Shown: positions 9,008 through 18,193, numbered from the stretch's first letter. The stretch: 64,000 nt of DNA from Stenotrophomonas maltophilia (GCF_023518235.1 NZ_CP090423.1:2294001-2358000); one strand, 5' to 3'. Notes: generated by a model from the letters alone, not told the origin. Program-made: numbers and translations.

Positions 9008-9246
9008 AGGAATATGTGGACCTCGCTGACCGCTGGCCCGACGCAGATTCGATCCGCAGAAACTGCCCCTTGTTGTTCAAGGGGCGCGTCGACAGGCGGG
9101 GGATGAGGTTGAATGCGTGGCCCCCGGTGGCCGCAGGCCAGCGGGGTATGCGCTGAAACATCCCCTTGCGATAATGACGCGCTGAACACCCCTGTTGCCG
9201 CATCCTTGCCGGGATCGCGGCTTTTCTTATCCCCGCGGGAGCTGCG

Positions 9247-10608
9247 ATGGCTGAAGCTGTACGCCACGACAAGACTGCGCGCCAACTGCGGATGCTGTCC
9301 GATGCACTGGACAGTGGCCGCCTGGGTCCGGTGCGCCGCCTGGTCAACACTCTGGCTCCGGCCGAGATCGGCAACCTGCTCGAATCGCTGCCGCCCGGCA
9401 AGCGCGAGGTGGTGTGGGGCCTGGTCGATCCGGAAGATGACGGCGAGGTGCTGGTCCACGTCGGCGACGACGTGCGCGAGAGCCTGCTGGCCGACATGGA
9501 CCCGGACGAGATCATCGCCGCGGTCGAAGACCTCGACATCGACGATCTGGCCGACCTGGTCGAAGACCTGCCGGACACGGTCATCGACGAGGTCCTCAAG
9601 TCGATGGACCGGGAGAACCGCGAGCGCCTGGAACAGGTGCTGTCCTATCCCGAGGACAGCGCCGGGCGCCTGATGAACCCGGACGTGGTGACCGTGCGCG
9701 CCGACGTCAACGTCGACGTGGTGCTGCGCTACCTGCGCCTGCGCGGTGAACTGCCTGACCACACCGATCATCTGTTCGTGGTCAGCCGCCGCCATCAGTA
9801 CCTGGGCCGGGTGTCACTGGCGGCACTGGTGACCCACGAGGACACCACCCCGATCAACCGCCTGATCGACGACGAGCAGCCGGCCATCGACGTCGGCGAG
9901 AGCGATCAGGAAGTCGCCCGCCAGTTCTCCGACCATGACTGGATCTCCGCGCCGGTGGTGGACGACAACAACATCCTGATCGGCCGCATCACCATCGATG
10001 ACGTGGTCGACATCATCCGCGGCCAGGCCGAGCACCAGGCGCTGGGCGCCGCCGGTCTGGACGAGGACGAGGATCTGTTCAGCCCGGTCTGGCGCGCGAT
10101 GCGCCGCCGCCTGATGTGGCTGTCGGTGAATCTGTGTACCGCCTTCCTGGCCTCCAGCGTGGTCGGCCATTTCGAAGGCACCATCGACAAGCTGGTGGCG
10201 CTGGCGGTGCTGATGCCGATCGTGGCCGGCCTTGGTGGCAACGCCGGTACCCAGGTGCTGGCACTGATGGTGCGCGGCCTGGCGCTGGGCCAGGTGGGCG
10301 CCTCCAACGCCCGCACCCTGCTGTGGAAAGAAGTCCGGGTCGCGCTGTTGAACGGCGTGATGCTCGGTTCGGTGCTGGGCCTGATCGTGCTGGCCTGGTT
10401 CCACTCGCCGGGGCTGTCGGCGGTGATCGCCATCGCACTGACCTGCAACCTGCTGTTCGCCGCGCTGGCCGGCGTGCTGGTACCGCTGACCCTGAAGCGC
10501 TTCGGTTTCGACCCAGCGCTGGCCAGTGGCATCTTCCTCACCGCCGTGACCGACTCGATGGGGTTCTTCACCTTCCTCGGCCTGGCCACCCTGGTGCTGC
10601 TGCACTGA
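9247..10608 (+). CDS. mgtE: Magnesium transporter MgtE
   Basis: MgtE is a Mg2+-gated Mg2+ channel of the inner membrane. The 453-residue product has an N-terminal MgtE-N superhelix with acidic repeats (DPDEIIAAVEDLDIDDLADLV, first half of the protein). Two CBS domains follow (about residues 140-265), then five membrane helices from about residue 285 with the pore signature VAGLGGNAGTQ. All parts are present and the length is normal. It is monocistronic, with 270 bp of non-coding DNA upstream. Confidence 0.95.
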   Translation: MAEAVRHDKTARQLRMLSDALDSGRLGPVRRLVNTLAPAEIGNLLESLPPGKREVVWGLVDPEDDGEVLVHVGDDVRESLLADMDPDEIIAAVEDLDIDDLADLVEDLPDTVIDEVLKSMDRENRERLEQVLSYPEDSAGRLMNPDVVTVRADVNVDVVLRYLRLRGELPDHTDHLFVVSRRHQYLGRVSLAALVTHEDTTPINRLIDDEQPAIDVGESDQEVARQFSDHDWISAPVVDDNNILIGRITIDDVVDIIRGQAEHQALGAAGLDEDEDLFSPVWRAMRRRLMWLSVNLCTAFLASSVVGHFEGTIDKLVALAVLMPIVAGLGGNAGTQVLALMVRGLALGQVGASNARTLLWKEVRVALLNGVMLGSVLGLIVLAWFHSPGLSAVIAIALTCNLLFAALAGVLVPLTLKRFGFDPALASGIFLTAVTDSMGFFTFLGLATLVLLH

Positions 10609-10646
10609 TCCCTGCAGGGTCAGATCCCCGACCTGCTCCAAACCCA

Positions 10647-10679
10647 GGGTCCGATCCCCGCTGCGCGGGGCTCTGACCC
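10647..10679. repeat. GGGTC-type hairpin repeat after mgtE
   Basis: Arms GGGTCCGATCCCCG (10647-10660) and CGGGGCTCTGACCC (10666-10679) pair with two mismatches around a 5-nt loop. A half copy, GGGTCAGATCCCC, lies at 10617-10630. It belongs to the same family as 6430, 18122 and 59209 and may end the mgtE transcript, although no T-run follows. Confidence 0.6.
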
Positions 10680-10699
10680 GACCCCCACTGGATCCTCTC

Positions 10700-10966
10700 A
10701 TGGCAACCACGATCGAAAACTACTTCCAGCCCGGCTGGCGCGACCAGCAGCACACCTGCCCGGCCTGCGAATGGAAAGGCAGCTCGCGCGCCATGGAAAT
10801 GGAACTGGACGAGGATGCCACCGAGTACGACTGCCCGGTCTGCGAGAACCCGCTGCTGGTGGTCCTGCACCCGGACCTGGCGCAGGTGCAGGCCGCGGCC
10901 GCCGACGGCAATGCCGAAGCCCAGGAACAGCTGGAGATCATCGCCAGCTTTCCACGCCCGCAGTGA
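10700..10966 (+). CDS. Small zinc-ribbon protein of unknown function
   Basis: The 88-residue protein has two CPxC knuckles (Cys20/Cys23 and Cys45/Cys48) spaced as in a zinc ribbon, an acidic intervening stretch, and a helical C-terminus (AQVQAAAADGNAEAQEQLEII). No enzyme motif is visible. The metal-binding call is from motif spacing; the function is not recognised. It may be a nucleic-acid- or protein-binding adaptor. Confidence 0.75.
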   Translation: MATTIENYFQPGWRDQQHTCPACEWKGSSRAMEMELDEDATEYDCPVCENPLLVVLHPDLAQVQAAAADGNAEAQEQLEIIASFPRPQ

Positions 10967-11035
10967 CGCGGCGCACGATGCCGCGCTGACGGCAGCGGAC
11001 TACCATGCAGTGACCTCGCCGCTTCGGGAAGCCGC

Positions 11036-11833
11036 ATGCTCCGTTCAATCTCGCGCTGGCTGCCAGCGCTGGCCGTTCTGATGTTGACCGGCTGCACCTC
11101 GATGCCGGACAGCGCGCGTGGACATTTCGAGGCGCGCGCGGTGAAGGTGGACGGCGAAACGGCCTACTACCAGGTGTTCGTTCCGGCGGCCTCGGCGCGC
11201 ACACCCGGCTCGCTGCCGGTGGTGCTGTTCCTGCACGGATCCGGCGAGCGCGGCGGCGATGGCGTCAAGCAGACCCACGCTGGACTGGGGCCGTACCTGC
11301 GTGCGCATGCGGCCGATTTTCCGGCGCTGGCGGTGTTTCCGCAGGTGCCGGGACGCGAGGAATGGAGCGGACGCAACAACCGCGTGGCGCTGGCCGCGCT
11401 GGACGCCGCCATTGCCGAGTTCGGCGCCGACCCGGCGCGCCAGTACCTGACCGGCATGTCGATGGGCGGCTATGGCAGCTGGAACATCGCGCTGGACGAC
11501 CCACGCCGCTTCGCGGCGATCGTGCCGGTATGCGGCGCGGTACTGGCCCCGCGTGCGGTGCGCCCGACCCTGTTCGTCGAACAGGTCGCCCACGAGGCCG
11601 ACCCGTACGCGACCATCGCTCAACGCCTGCGGCACACCCCGATCTGGATCTTCCACGGCGCGCTGGACGACGTGGTGCCGCCTGCCGATGACCGTCGCCT
11701 GCACACCGCCTTCCAGGCCGCCGGCGCGCGCGACGTGCGCTACACCGAATACCCCGACGGCAACCACAACGCTTGGGACGCCACCTACGCCGACCCGGCG
11801 ATGTGGGCGTGGTTGTTCGCGCAGAAGCGCTGA
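11036..11833 (+). CDS. Lipoprotein alpha/beta-hydrolase (PHB-depolymerase/esterase-like)
   Basis: The 265-residue precursor has a lipobox-type signal peptide ending MLTGC, so it is probably an acylated envelope protein. The hydrolase fold shows the oxyanion segment LFLHGSGERGG, the nucleophile elbow GMSMGG (Ser142), an acid residue in GALDDVVPP and a histidine in DGNHNAW. This is the pattern of secreted esterases or peptidase-like hydrolases related to polyhydroxybutyrate depolymerases. The substrate cannot be deduced. Confidence 0.85.
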   Translation: MLRSISRWLPALAVLMLTGCTSMPDSARGHFEARAVKVDGETAYYQVFVPAASARTPGSLPVVLFLHGSGERGGDGVKQTHAGLGPYLRAHAADFPALAVFPQVPGREEWSGRNNRVALAALDAAIAEFGADPARQYLTGMSMGGYGSWNIALDDPRRFAAIVPVCGAVLAPRAVRPTLFVEQVAHEADPYATIAQRLRHTPIWIFHGALDDVVPPADDRRLHTAFQAAGARDVRYTEYPDGNHNAWDATYADPAMWAWLFAQKR

Positions 11834-11846
11834 GCCACCGCTTCCG

Positions 11847-11938
11847 GTAGATGCCAACCTTGGTTGGCACACGCTGCCTGGTAGATGCCAACCTTGGTTG
11901 GCACACGCTGCCTGGTAGATGCCAACCTTGGTTGGCAC
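11847..11938 (+). repeat. Three tandem SMAG repeats, 34-bp period
   Basis: Three identical 24-bp GTAG-headed palindromes (GTAGATGCCAACCTTGGT plus TGGCAC) start at 11847, 11881 and 11915. The 10-bp spacer ACGCTGCCTG is identical both times, giving an exact 34-bp period. They precede the RAYT gene, and inverted copies follow it. Confidence 0.95.
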
Positions 11939-12003
11939 AGACCTACCCAAAACCAGACCATTCCCCGATGTTCACAGCTGGCAGGCACGCCCATGCTTGC
12001 TCC

Positions 12004-12495
12004 ATGCAAAACACCAGACTCCTGATCGGCCGCAATTCCAGCGTCGGCCTCAGCTACATCCTCACCACAGTTGTGACCGGTCGCGCTCCCCTGTTTGCCA
12101 TCGACGCCGTCGCCGTCCTCGCGATCCAGGAATTCCAACAACTCGATCGGGAAGGTTTCACCCACTCAATCGCGCACGTGGTCATGCCCGACCACATCCA
12201 CTGGCTGGTCGAACTGCGCGCGGGGACACTGGAAACCATCATGAAGCGTTTCAAGTCGCGCACAGCCCTGCAGGCAAACCGGTTGCTGGGGCGAGTCGGT
12301 CGCTTCTGGCAGGCCTGCTATCACGATCATGCGATCCGCTCTGACGAATCGTTGCACCAGCATGCGATGTACCTGATGGGAAATCCGATCAGGGCCGGAC
12401 TGACGACTCGGCTGGGGCAGTATCCCCATGCATGGTGCGAATGGGAGCTCGGGGCCTTGTGTGAGCGGCCAGATGACGTGAGCACCGGTGGATAG
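12004..12495 (+). CDS. REP-associated tyrosine transposase (RAYT, Y1/IS200-like)
   Basis: The 163-residue product is a single-domain Y1 transposase: HUH pair in MPDHIHWLVEL, nucleophile-type tyrosine in MYLMGNPIRAGL, and the strand LTTVVTGRAPLF near the N-terminus. RAYTs are domesticated IS200-like enzymes that process and spread REP palindromes. Here SMAG repeats flank it head-to-head: three direct copies upstream and two inverted copies downstream, one beginning at the stop codon. All catalytic motifs look intact. Confidence 0.93.
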   Translation: MQNTRLLIGRNSSVGLSYILTTVVTGRAPLFAIDAVAVLAIQEFQQLDREGFTHSIAHVVMPDHIHWLVELRAGTLETIMKRFKSRTALQANRLLGRVGRFWQACYHDHAIRSDESLHQHAMYLMGNPIRAGLTTRLGQYPHAWCEWELGALCERPDDVSTGG

Positions 12496-12553
12496 TGCCA
12501 ACCAAGGTTGGCATCTACCCAAGCAGTGGGGGTCAACCAAGGTTGACACCTAC
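12495..12553 (-). repeat. Two inverted SMAG repeats downstream of the RAYT gene
   Basis: Two reverse-orientation units lie at 12495-12518 (reads GTAGATGCCAACCTTGGTTG on the minus strand) and about 12530-12553 (GTAGGTGTCAACCTTGGTTG). With the three upstream direct copies they make the REP-RAYT-REP arrangement seen for active or recently active RAYT loci. Confidence 0.92.
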
Positions 12554-12564
12554 CAAGCGGGGGA

Positions 12565-13515
12565 TCAGCCCAGCAGGGTTTCCAGCACGGCCATGCGCAC
12601 GGCGACGCCGTTGGCGACCTGGCGCAGCACCCACGACTGCGGGCCGTCGGCCACCTCGTCGGTCACTTCCACGCCGCGGTTGATCGGGCCGGGGTGCAGC
12701 ACCGCCGCATCCTTGCCGGCACGTGCCAGGCGCGCGTTGGTCAGGCCGTACTGCGCGTGGTACTGCTCCAGCGACGGCACCAGGCCTTCTTCCATGCGTT
12801 CGCGCTGCAGGCGCAGCATCATCAGCGCATCGACGCCTTCCAGCATCGCGTCGAAGTCATCGCCAACCACGCAGCCCTTCAGGGTCTCATCGTCGGGCAG
12901 CAGCGACTGCGGGCCGCATACGCGGATCTCACCCACGCCCAGCGTGCGCAGCGCGTGCAGGTCGGTGCGGGCCACGCGCGAGTGCTTCACGTCGCCGACG
13001 ATCACCACCTTCAGCTTCGAGAAATCCGGGCCCTTGGCCTGGCGCAGGGTCAGCATGTCCAGCAGGCCTTGGGTCGGGTGCGAACTGCGGCCGTCGCCGG
13101 CGTTGATCAACGCCGTGCCCTCGCCCGCCGCCTCGGCCAGTGCGGCCACGGCGCCGTCATCGGGGTGGCGCACCACGAAGCCGCGCACGCCCATCGCTTC
13201 CAGGTTGCGCAGCGTGTCGCAGGCGGTTTCGCCCTTGCGCGTGGACGAAGTGGAGGCGTCGAAGTTCAGCACGTCGGCGCCCAGCCGCTGCGCCGCCAGC
13301 TGGAACGAGCTGCGGGTGCGCGTGGACGGCTCGAAGAACAGCGTGCACACCGCCGAACCGGCCAGCACGTGGCGCTTGTTGCCGACGCGGCCGACTGCGG
13401 CATCGCGGATCTGCCCGGCACGGTCGAGCAGCTGCAGCAGGGTTTCGCGCGGCAGGCCCTCAAGGGTCAGCAGGTGGCGCAGGCGTCCGGAGGCATCGAG
13501 TTGCTGGGCGGTCAT
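12565..13515 (-). CDS. pyrB: Aspartate carbamoyltransferase catalytic subunit
   Basis: PyrB condenses carbamoyl phosphate and aspartate in the first committed step of pyrimidine synthesis. The 316-residue protein has the carbamoyl-phosphate motif FEPSTRTRSSF, the VVRHPDDGAV and HPTQGLLDMLT segments, and the C-terminal HPGPINRGVE. No pyrI regulatory subunit or fused dihydroorotase is adjacent. ruvX and yqgE precede it on the same strand with short spacing, suggesting one transcript. Confidence 0.95.
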   Translation of the reverse strand: MTAQQLDASGRLRHLLTLEGLPRETLLQLLDRAGQIRDAAVGRVGNKRHVLAGSAVCTLFFEPSTRTRSSFQLAAQRLGADVLNFDASTSSTRKGETACDTLRNLEAMGVRGFVVRHPDDGAVAALAEAAGEGTALINAGDGRSSHPTQGLLDMLTLRQAKGPDFSKLKVVIVGDVKHSRVARTDLHALRTLGVGEIRVCGPQSLLPDDETLKGCVVGDDFDAMLEGVDALMMLRLQRERMEEGLVPSLEQYHAQYGLTNARLARAGKDAAVLHPGPINRGVEVTDEVADGPQSWVLRQVANGVAVRMAVLETLLG

Positions 13516-13531
13516 GGCGGGAGTCGTGCAG

Positions 13532-13999
13532 TCAGGGAATGGGAGTGGCGTCGTCCGGTGACGACAGCCAGCGGTCGATGATCACCGCCGCGGCCACCGC
13601 ATCGAGGGCGGCCGCGTCACGGCGGCGCCTGCGCCCTTCGGCGCGCTCGACAGCGAAGCGGCGGGCAGCCTCGACCGAGCTGGAGCGCTCGTCGATCATC
13701 ACCACCGGCAGCTTGAAACGTTCCCGCAGCTGGCGGGCAAAGCCCTGCGCGCGCTTGCGGTTGGGCTGATCCTGGCCATCGAGGGTGAGCGGGTCGCCCA
13801 CCACCAGGCCATCGGGCTTCCATTCCTTGAGCAGCCGTTCGATCGCGGTCCAGTCCGGACCGTTGCCATGCACATCAACCACGGCCACCGCGCGCGCATG
13901 CGCGGCGAAAGCACTGCCGATGGCCACGCCGATCCGCCGCGAGCCCACATCGAAGCCGAGTACGGTGCCATCACGGCGGATGACGGCCGGCTCAGACAT
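13532..13999 (-). CDS. ruvX: Holliday junction resolvase-like RuvX (YqgF)
   Basis: This 155-residue RNase H-fold protein begins with the family motif [14 protein letters not shown] and has the [11 protein letters not shown] and [11 protein letters not shown] segments containing conserved acidic residues. The family is implicated in pre-16S rRNA 5'-end processing. It overlaps yqgE by 8 bp and lies 16 bp from pyrB, the usual yqgE-ruvX-pyrB order. Confidence 0.94.
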   Translation of the reverse strand: MSEPAVIRRDGTVLGFDVGSRRIGVAIGSAFAAHARAVAVVDVHGNGPDWTAIERLLKEWKPDGLVVGDPLTLDGQDQPNRKRAQGFARQLRERFKLPVVMIDERSSSVEAARRFAVERAEGRRRRRDAAALDAVAAAVIIDRWLSSPDDATPIP

Positions 14000-14558
14000 G
14001 GCCGCTGTAGTCCGTCAGCCGGAACAGGTCCACGCCGATGCGCGAGGCCGCGCCCTGCCAGCGCTGCTCCAGCGGCAGCTGGAACACCAGTTCGGCATCG
14101 GCCGGCACGGTCAGCCAGCTGTTCTCGGCCAGCTCGCTTTCCAGCTGGCCAGCGCCCCACCCCGCACAACCGAGGGTGACCACGGCGTTGGCCGGGCCTT
14201 CGCCACGTGCCATCGCTTCAAGGATGTCGCGCGAGGTGGTCAGGTAAAGGCCTTCGCCCACGATCAGGCTGGAATCCCATGCCCGTGCGTCGTCGTGGAT
14301 GACGAAGCCGCGTTCGGGATGCACCGGGCCGCCGTTGAGCACCATGCGTGCCTGCAGATCGCCATCACCGGTGCTGATGTCCATCTGCGCGAGCACTTCG
14401 CCCAGGGTGTACTCGGACGGCTGGTTGACCAGCACGCCCATCGCCCCGTTCTCGTCGTGCTGGCAGATCAGCGCGACGCTGCGGGCAAAGGTCGCGTCGA
14501 GCAGCGACGGCAGCGCGACGAGCAGGTGATCGGCAAGGGAGGTCGGCGTTACAGGCAT
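13992..14558 (-). CDS. yqgE: YqgE/AlgH family protein (UPF0301)
   Basis: The 188-residue UPF0301 protein has [40 protein letters not shown] family blocks near the N-terminus and the [14 protein letters not shown] segment in the middle. AlgH was linked to alginate regulation in Pseudomonas, but the biochemical role is unclear. It is first in the yqgE-ruvX-pyrB run, divergent from the membrane-protein gene at 14639. Confidence 0.92.
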   Translation of the reverse strand: MPVTPTSLADHLLVALPSLLDATFARSVALICQHDENGAMGVLVNQPSEYTLGEVLAQMDISTGDGDLQARMVLNGGPVHPERGFVIHDDARAWDSSLIVGEGLYLTTSRDILEAMARGEGPANAVVTLGCAGWGAGQLESELAENSWLTVPADAELVFQLPLEQRWQGAASRIGVDLFRLTDYSGHV

Positions 14559-14638
14559 GGCCCCATTCTACCCGCTGGGGCCGGGACGCGGGCGCGAAGG
14601 GATCGGCTAGGATGGCGCCCTTGCAAGGAGGTTGGACA

Positions 14639-16435
14639 ATGCAACAGGAAGTGCCGTTGGCCCGGGGCACGCGCCGCATGATCGTGCTGATCGCGCTGCT
14701 GCAGGGCCTGGCGTTGTATGCGATGCAGGAACTGGCCGAGCGCTGGCAGGTCCGCGATGGCGTCTGGCGCTACTGCGCGTATGCGTGGCTGCTGACCATT
14801 CCCACCGCACTGGCCCTGACCGTGGTCGAGGTGAAGGACCGCCGCCTCTGGCAGCATGCCGGGCTGGCGTCGCTGCTGGTACTCGGGCTGGGGGCCTGGG
14901 CCGCCTGGAATCTACAGGGAGCCTCCGGACTCAACCCCACACCGGTGCTGATGCCGCTGTCCGTTTGCCTGGGCATCGGCGTCTTCATTGCGCTGCCGTG
15001 GTGGCAGTTCCGCCTGCAGCAGGGGCACTGGAATGCCAGCTACACGGCCCTGTTCGAGCACGCCTGGCAGAACGGGCTCACGCTGGCGCTGGCGGGCGCG
15101 TTCACCGGGTTGACCTGGGCCTTGCTGTGGCTGTGCGCCGCATTGTTCAGCCTGCTGCGCGTGGATTTTTTCCAGCAGTTGTTCCTGCACCCGGCCTTTG
15201 TGGCCCTGGCGACCGGACTGCTGGCCGGGTTCGGCCTGTTGATCGGCCGCACCCAGCACCGTGCCATCCAGATCACCCGCCAGGTGCTGTTTGCCGTCTG
15301 CCGCGGGTTGCTGCCGCTGCTGGCGCTGATTGCGCTGCTGTTCGTCTCTGCGCTGCCGTTCACCGGCCTGGCGCCGCTGTGGGGCACCCGTTCTGCGGCC
15401 AGCCTGCTGCTGGCCATGGCCCTGCTGCTGGTCGCGTTCGCCAACGCGGTCTACCAGCACGACAGCGATACTGCGGTGTATCCGCGCGGGGTGCGCCGCC
15501 TGGTGGACGCCGGCCTGCTGACTCTGCCGGTGTACGCGGCGCTGGCGCTGTTTGCCATCGGTCTGCGCCTGGGCCAGCACGGCATGACCGTGGATCGGTT
15601 CTGGGGCCTGGCGACCGCACTGCTGGTGGCAGGCTACGCGCTGGGATATGCGCTGGCCGTGCTGCGCCGGCAGGGCCGCTGGCTGCAGGGCCTGGAAGCG
15701 GTCAACCGTTGGATGTGCGGGCTGGTGCTGGCGATGGCGATACTCGGCAGCTCGCCGCTGATCGACCCCATCCGGCTGACCCTGGCCAGCCAGGTACCGC
15801 GGTTCACCGCGCAGCCCGACCAGATCACCGGTGGCGATGCCAGCATGCTGCGCTTCCAGCTGGGGATACGCGGCGTGCGCGCGCTGAACAATCTGCAGCA
15901 GCAGCCGGGCGTCATCGCCGACCCGCACGCGCGCAGCGTGCTGGCCGAGGCATTGCCGCGTCCCACCGGAGGACACGATGTGCCTGCGCCCTCCGCCCCA
16001 CGTTCGCTGGACCAGCTGCACGCACGCATCATCGTGGCCAAGGGCAGCCCGATGCCTGCCGACGACTGGTGGCAGGCGCTGCTGCATGCCCGCCGGATCG
16101 GTGCCGATGGCTGCCTGGACATCGATGAGGAATGCATCTCGGTGCGTCGTGATCTCGACCAGGACGGCGAAGACGAGGTGCTGCTGTGCCGGATTTCGCC
16201 CTATCTGCCGCCCGACTGCACATTGCACGTGCGGCACGAGGGTGCATGGCATTCGGCGGGAAGCGTATCGTTCCCACGACACAGCAGCGCACAGGCGCAG
16301 ACGCTGACCCGTGCACTGCGCGGCGGCGGGCTGGAAACACGGCCATCACGCTGGCCCGAAATGCGCCTGGAGGGCATTCCGGCACAGCTTTCCCTTGATG
16401 AAGACGAAGGCCGCGAGGAGGCGGCTGCACCATGA
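14639..16435 (+). CDS. DUF4153 family inner-membrane protein
   Basis: The 598-residue protein has about a dozen hydrophobic helices over its first 390 residues, then a soluble C-terminal region with an acidic DIDEECISVRRDLDQDGEDE segment. The start at 14639 is preferred over an upstream in-frame ATG (14612) because AAGGAGG lies 7 nt before it. The domain is common in enterobacteria and xanthomonads and has no firm function. The stop overlaps the tag start (ATGA), so the two are probably cotranslated. Confidence 0.85.
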   Translation: MQQEVPLARGTRRMIVLIALLQGLALYAMQELAERWQVRDGVWRYCAYAWLLTIPTALALTVVEVKDRRLWQHAGLASLLVLGLGAWAAWNLQGASGLNPTPVLMPLSVCLGIGVFIALPWWQFRLQQGHWNASYTALFEHAWQNGLTLALAGAFTGLTWALLWLCAALFSLLRVDFFQQLFLHPAFVALATGLLAGFGLLIGRTQHRAIQITRQVLFAVCRGLLPLLALIALLFVSALPFTGLAPLWGTRSAASLLLAMALLLVAFANAVYQHDSDTAVYPRGVRRLVDAGLLTLPVYAALALFAIGLRLGQHGMTVDRFWGLATALLVAGYALGYALAVLRRQGRWLQGLEAVNRWMCGLVLAMAILGSSPLIDPIRLTLASQVPRFTAQPDQITGGDASMLRFQLGIRGVRALNNLQQQPGVIADPHARSVLAEALPRPTGGHDVPAPSAPRSLDQLHARIIVAKGSPMPADDWWQALLHARRIGADGCLDIDEECISVRRDLDQDGEDEVLLCRISPYLPPDCTLHVRHEGAWHSAGSVSFPRHSSAQAQTLTRALRGGGLETRPSRWPEMRLEGIPAQLSLDEDEGREEAAAP

Positions 16436-16977
16436 GTGGATACTGCCTCATCGCCCCGGGCCATCCGGTGCACGACTACTACCACGCCAACGAGTACGGC
16501 TTCCCGCAGCGTGACGAGCGCGAACTGTTCGAGCGGCTGGTGCTGGAGATCAACCAGGCCGGGCTGAGCTGGGAGACGATCCTGAAGAAGCGCGAGGGTT
16601 TCCGCGCGGCCTACGACGGTTTCGACGTGGACCGCGTGGCCGCCTATGCCGAGCAGGACATCGAGCGGCTGCTGTCCGATGCCGGCATCATCCGCAACCG
16701 GCTGAAGGTACTGGCCGCGATCCACAACGCGCAGGTGATCCAGCAGCTGCGGGCCAGCCACGGCAGCTTTGCCGGCTGGCTGGACGCGCACCATCCGCGC
16801 AGCAAGGCCGACTGGGTGAAGCTGTTCAAGAAGACGTTCCGCTTCACCGGTGGCGAGATCACCGGCGAATTCCTGATGAGCCTGGGCTACCTGCCCGGCG
16901 CGCATGCCGAGGACTGCCCGGTGCAGGCGCGGCTGCTGAAGCTGTCGCCGCCGTGGGTGCAGGTGGCTGGCCGCTGA
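16432..16977 (+). CDS. tag: DNA-3-methyladenine glycosylase I
   Basis: Tag excises 3-methyladenine in base-excision repair. The 181-residue product contains the family segments YHANEYGFPQRDERELFERL and EINQAGLSWETILKKR (catalytic-region glutamate). The zinc ligands expected for Tag appear as Cys5 with a histidine near residue 13-18, and the C-terminal HAEDC. The DUF4153 gene overlaps its start, an unexplained but tight pairing. Confidence 0.93.
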   Translation: MSGYCLIAPGHPVHDYYHANEYGFPQRDERELFERLVLEINQAGLSWETILKKREGFRAAYDGFDVDRVAAYAEQDIERLLSDAGIIRNRLKVLAAIHNAQVIQQLRASHGSFAGWLDAHHPRSKADWVKLFKKTFRFTGGEITGEFLMSLGYLPGAHAEDCPVQARLLKLSPPWVQVAGR

Positions 16978-16986
16978 GGCAAATCC

Positions 16987-17003
16987 GCCGGGCATGGCCC
17001 GGC
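16987..17003. repeat. Small GCCGGGCATGGCCCGGC palindrome
   Basis: The perfect 17-nt palindromic sequence (one central base) follows the tag stop by 9 bp, between convergent genes. It is identical in core to the one at 8993 and could act as a bidirectional 3'-end hairpin. Confidence 0.65.
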
Positions 17004-17011
17004 GAACGCGA

Positions 17012-17719
17012 TCACACCCCCATGTAACGGCCAGGGCGGTGGTTGAACATCAGCACCAGGCTGAGCACCACCGCGCCGATGGCCGAGTACAGCACTTTCG
17101 ACGGCGACAACACGAAGAACGCGGCCACCATCAGGCAGGCGTCGTAGGACATCTGCACCTTGCCCGCGCTCCAGCCACGGGTGCGCTGCAGGTACACCGC
17201 CAGGATGCCGATGCCGCCGAGGCTGGCGCGGTGGCGGATGAAGAACAGGATGCCCAGGCCGGACAGCGCGCCACCGACGATCGCCGAATACAGCGGGTGG
17301 ATGTGCGAGAAGTCGATCCAGCGCGGCAGCAGGTCGGTCAGTACGCCACAGGCGGTGACCGCGGCAAAGGTCTTCAGGGTGAATTCCCAGCCCATGCGCC
17401 GCACCGCCACCCAGTAGAACGGCAGGTTGACCAGCACGAACACCACGCCGAAGTTCCAGTCCAGCGCGTAGTGCAGCAGGAAGGCCATGCCGGCCATGCC
17501 GCCGATCATCAGCCCGCTCTTGGCAAAGATGGCCAGCCCCAGCGAGGCCACCATGGTGGCCAACACCATGCCCTGCACATCCTCGGCGATCGAGTGGCGC
17601 AAGGCTTTTTCATCGGCGGTGGTACCGGCGCTGTCCGGCGGCGGGGTCAGCGGACCGGCGGTGACCAGGTGGCCGTCAGCGTCGTCGCACGGCGCGGGGC
17701 CATGGGAGGGAAGGGACAT
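17012..17719 (-). CDS. YitT family membrane protein
   Basis: The 235-residue inner-membrane protein has a polar, Pro-rich N-terminus of about 45 residues, then five or six hydrophobic helices (for example MVLATMVASLGLAIFAKSGL and SAIVGGALSGLGILFFI). The GLMIGGMAGMAF and ASLGGIGILAV blocks fit the YitT/DUF161 family. The C-terminal DUF2179 domain of Gram-positive members is absent. Its substrate is unknown. It is convergent with tag. Confidence 0.85.
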   Translation of the reverse strand: MSLPSHGPAPCDDADGHLVTAGPLTPPPDSAGTTADEKALRHSIAEDVQGMVLATMVASLGLAIFAKSGLMIGGMAGMAFLLHYALDWNFGVVFVLVNLPFYWVAVRRMGWEFTLKTFAAVTACGVLTDLLPRWIDFSHIHPLYSAIVGGALSGLGILFFIRHRASLGGIGILAVYLQRTRGWSAGKVQMSYDACLMVAAFFVLSPSKVLYSAIGAVVLSLVLMFNHRPGRYMGV

Positions 17720-17830
17720 ACGGGCGGGGGAACAGCAGGTGGGGAGCGGTATTAGACACGATCTGCATGACAGTTGCAGATGAAATCGTTCAGCTGAATG
17801 CGCCCCACCCCATCCTGTCCCGGCCGCCGA

Positions 17831-18043
17831 TCAGCCTTTCCCGGCCAGATGATGCGCCACCAGCGCGTTGGCGTGGCCGTGGCCCAAGCCGTGCTCGCTC
17901 TTCAGGAAGCTGACCAGCTCCATGTGCTTGCGCCCTTTCTGCTTCGACAGCAGGCCGAACCAGTGCGCCACCGGCTGGCCGTAGGTCTTCTCGATGGAGG
18001 GGAAGTACGAGGCCGGGCCTTTCGGCTTGGTGTCAGTGCTCAT
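17831..18043 (-). CDS. DUF4287 domain protein
   Basis: This 70-residue basic protein matches the DUF4287 pattern (SYFPSIEKTYGQPVAHWFG, then HMELVSFLKSEHGLGHGHANALVAHH). Related proteins occur alone or as part of DUF5655-type small proteins. No catalytic residues are apparent. It is a stand-alone cytoplasmic protein of unknown role, upstream of a 340-bp repeat-rich gap. Confidence 0.8.
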   Translation of the reverse strand: MSTDTKPKGPASYFPSIEKTYGQPVAHWFGLLSKQKGRKHMELVSFLKSEHGLGHGHANALVAHHLAGKG

Positions 18044-18121
18044 GTGCAGCTCCGGTTGAAGTCATTCATTCGACGAACCACAGTCCCTGAAATCGACATC
18101 CCCACACCTCTACACAGAATG

Positions 18122-18158
18122 GGGTCGGAGCCCGTCGCGCAGCAACGGGATCCGACCC
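18122..18158. repeat. GGGTC-type hairpin repeat
   Basis: Arms GGGTCGGAGCCCGT and ACGGGATCCGACCC pair with one mismatch around a 9-nt loop. The ends match the family members at 6430, 10647 and 59209, while the inner stem differs. Confidence 0.7.
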
Positions 18159-18193
18159 CCGCTTCGCCCGACAGACCGCAGCCAGCTGTCGAA

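Noticed and set aside
11847..11938. Short regularly spaced direct repeats resembling a mini CRISPR array
   Set aside because: The spacers are identical and only 10 bp, the unit is a GTAG-headed SMAG palindrome, and no cas gene is nearby.
14912..16282. Long open frames on the strand opposite real genes, here and at 32294-34684 and 7813-9795
   Set aside because: They are antisense to well-supported proteins, have Gln/His/Arg-rich composition typical of GC-rich shadow frames, and lack start signals.
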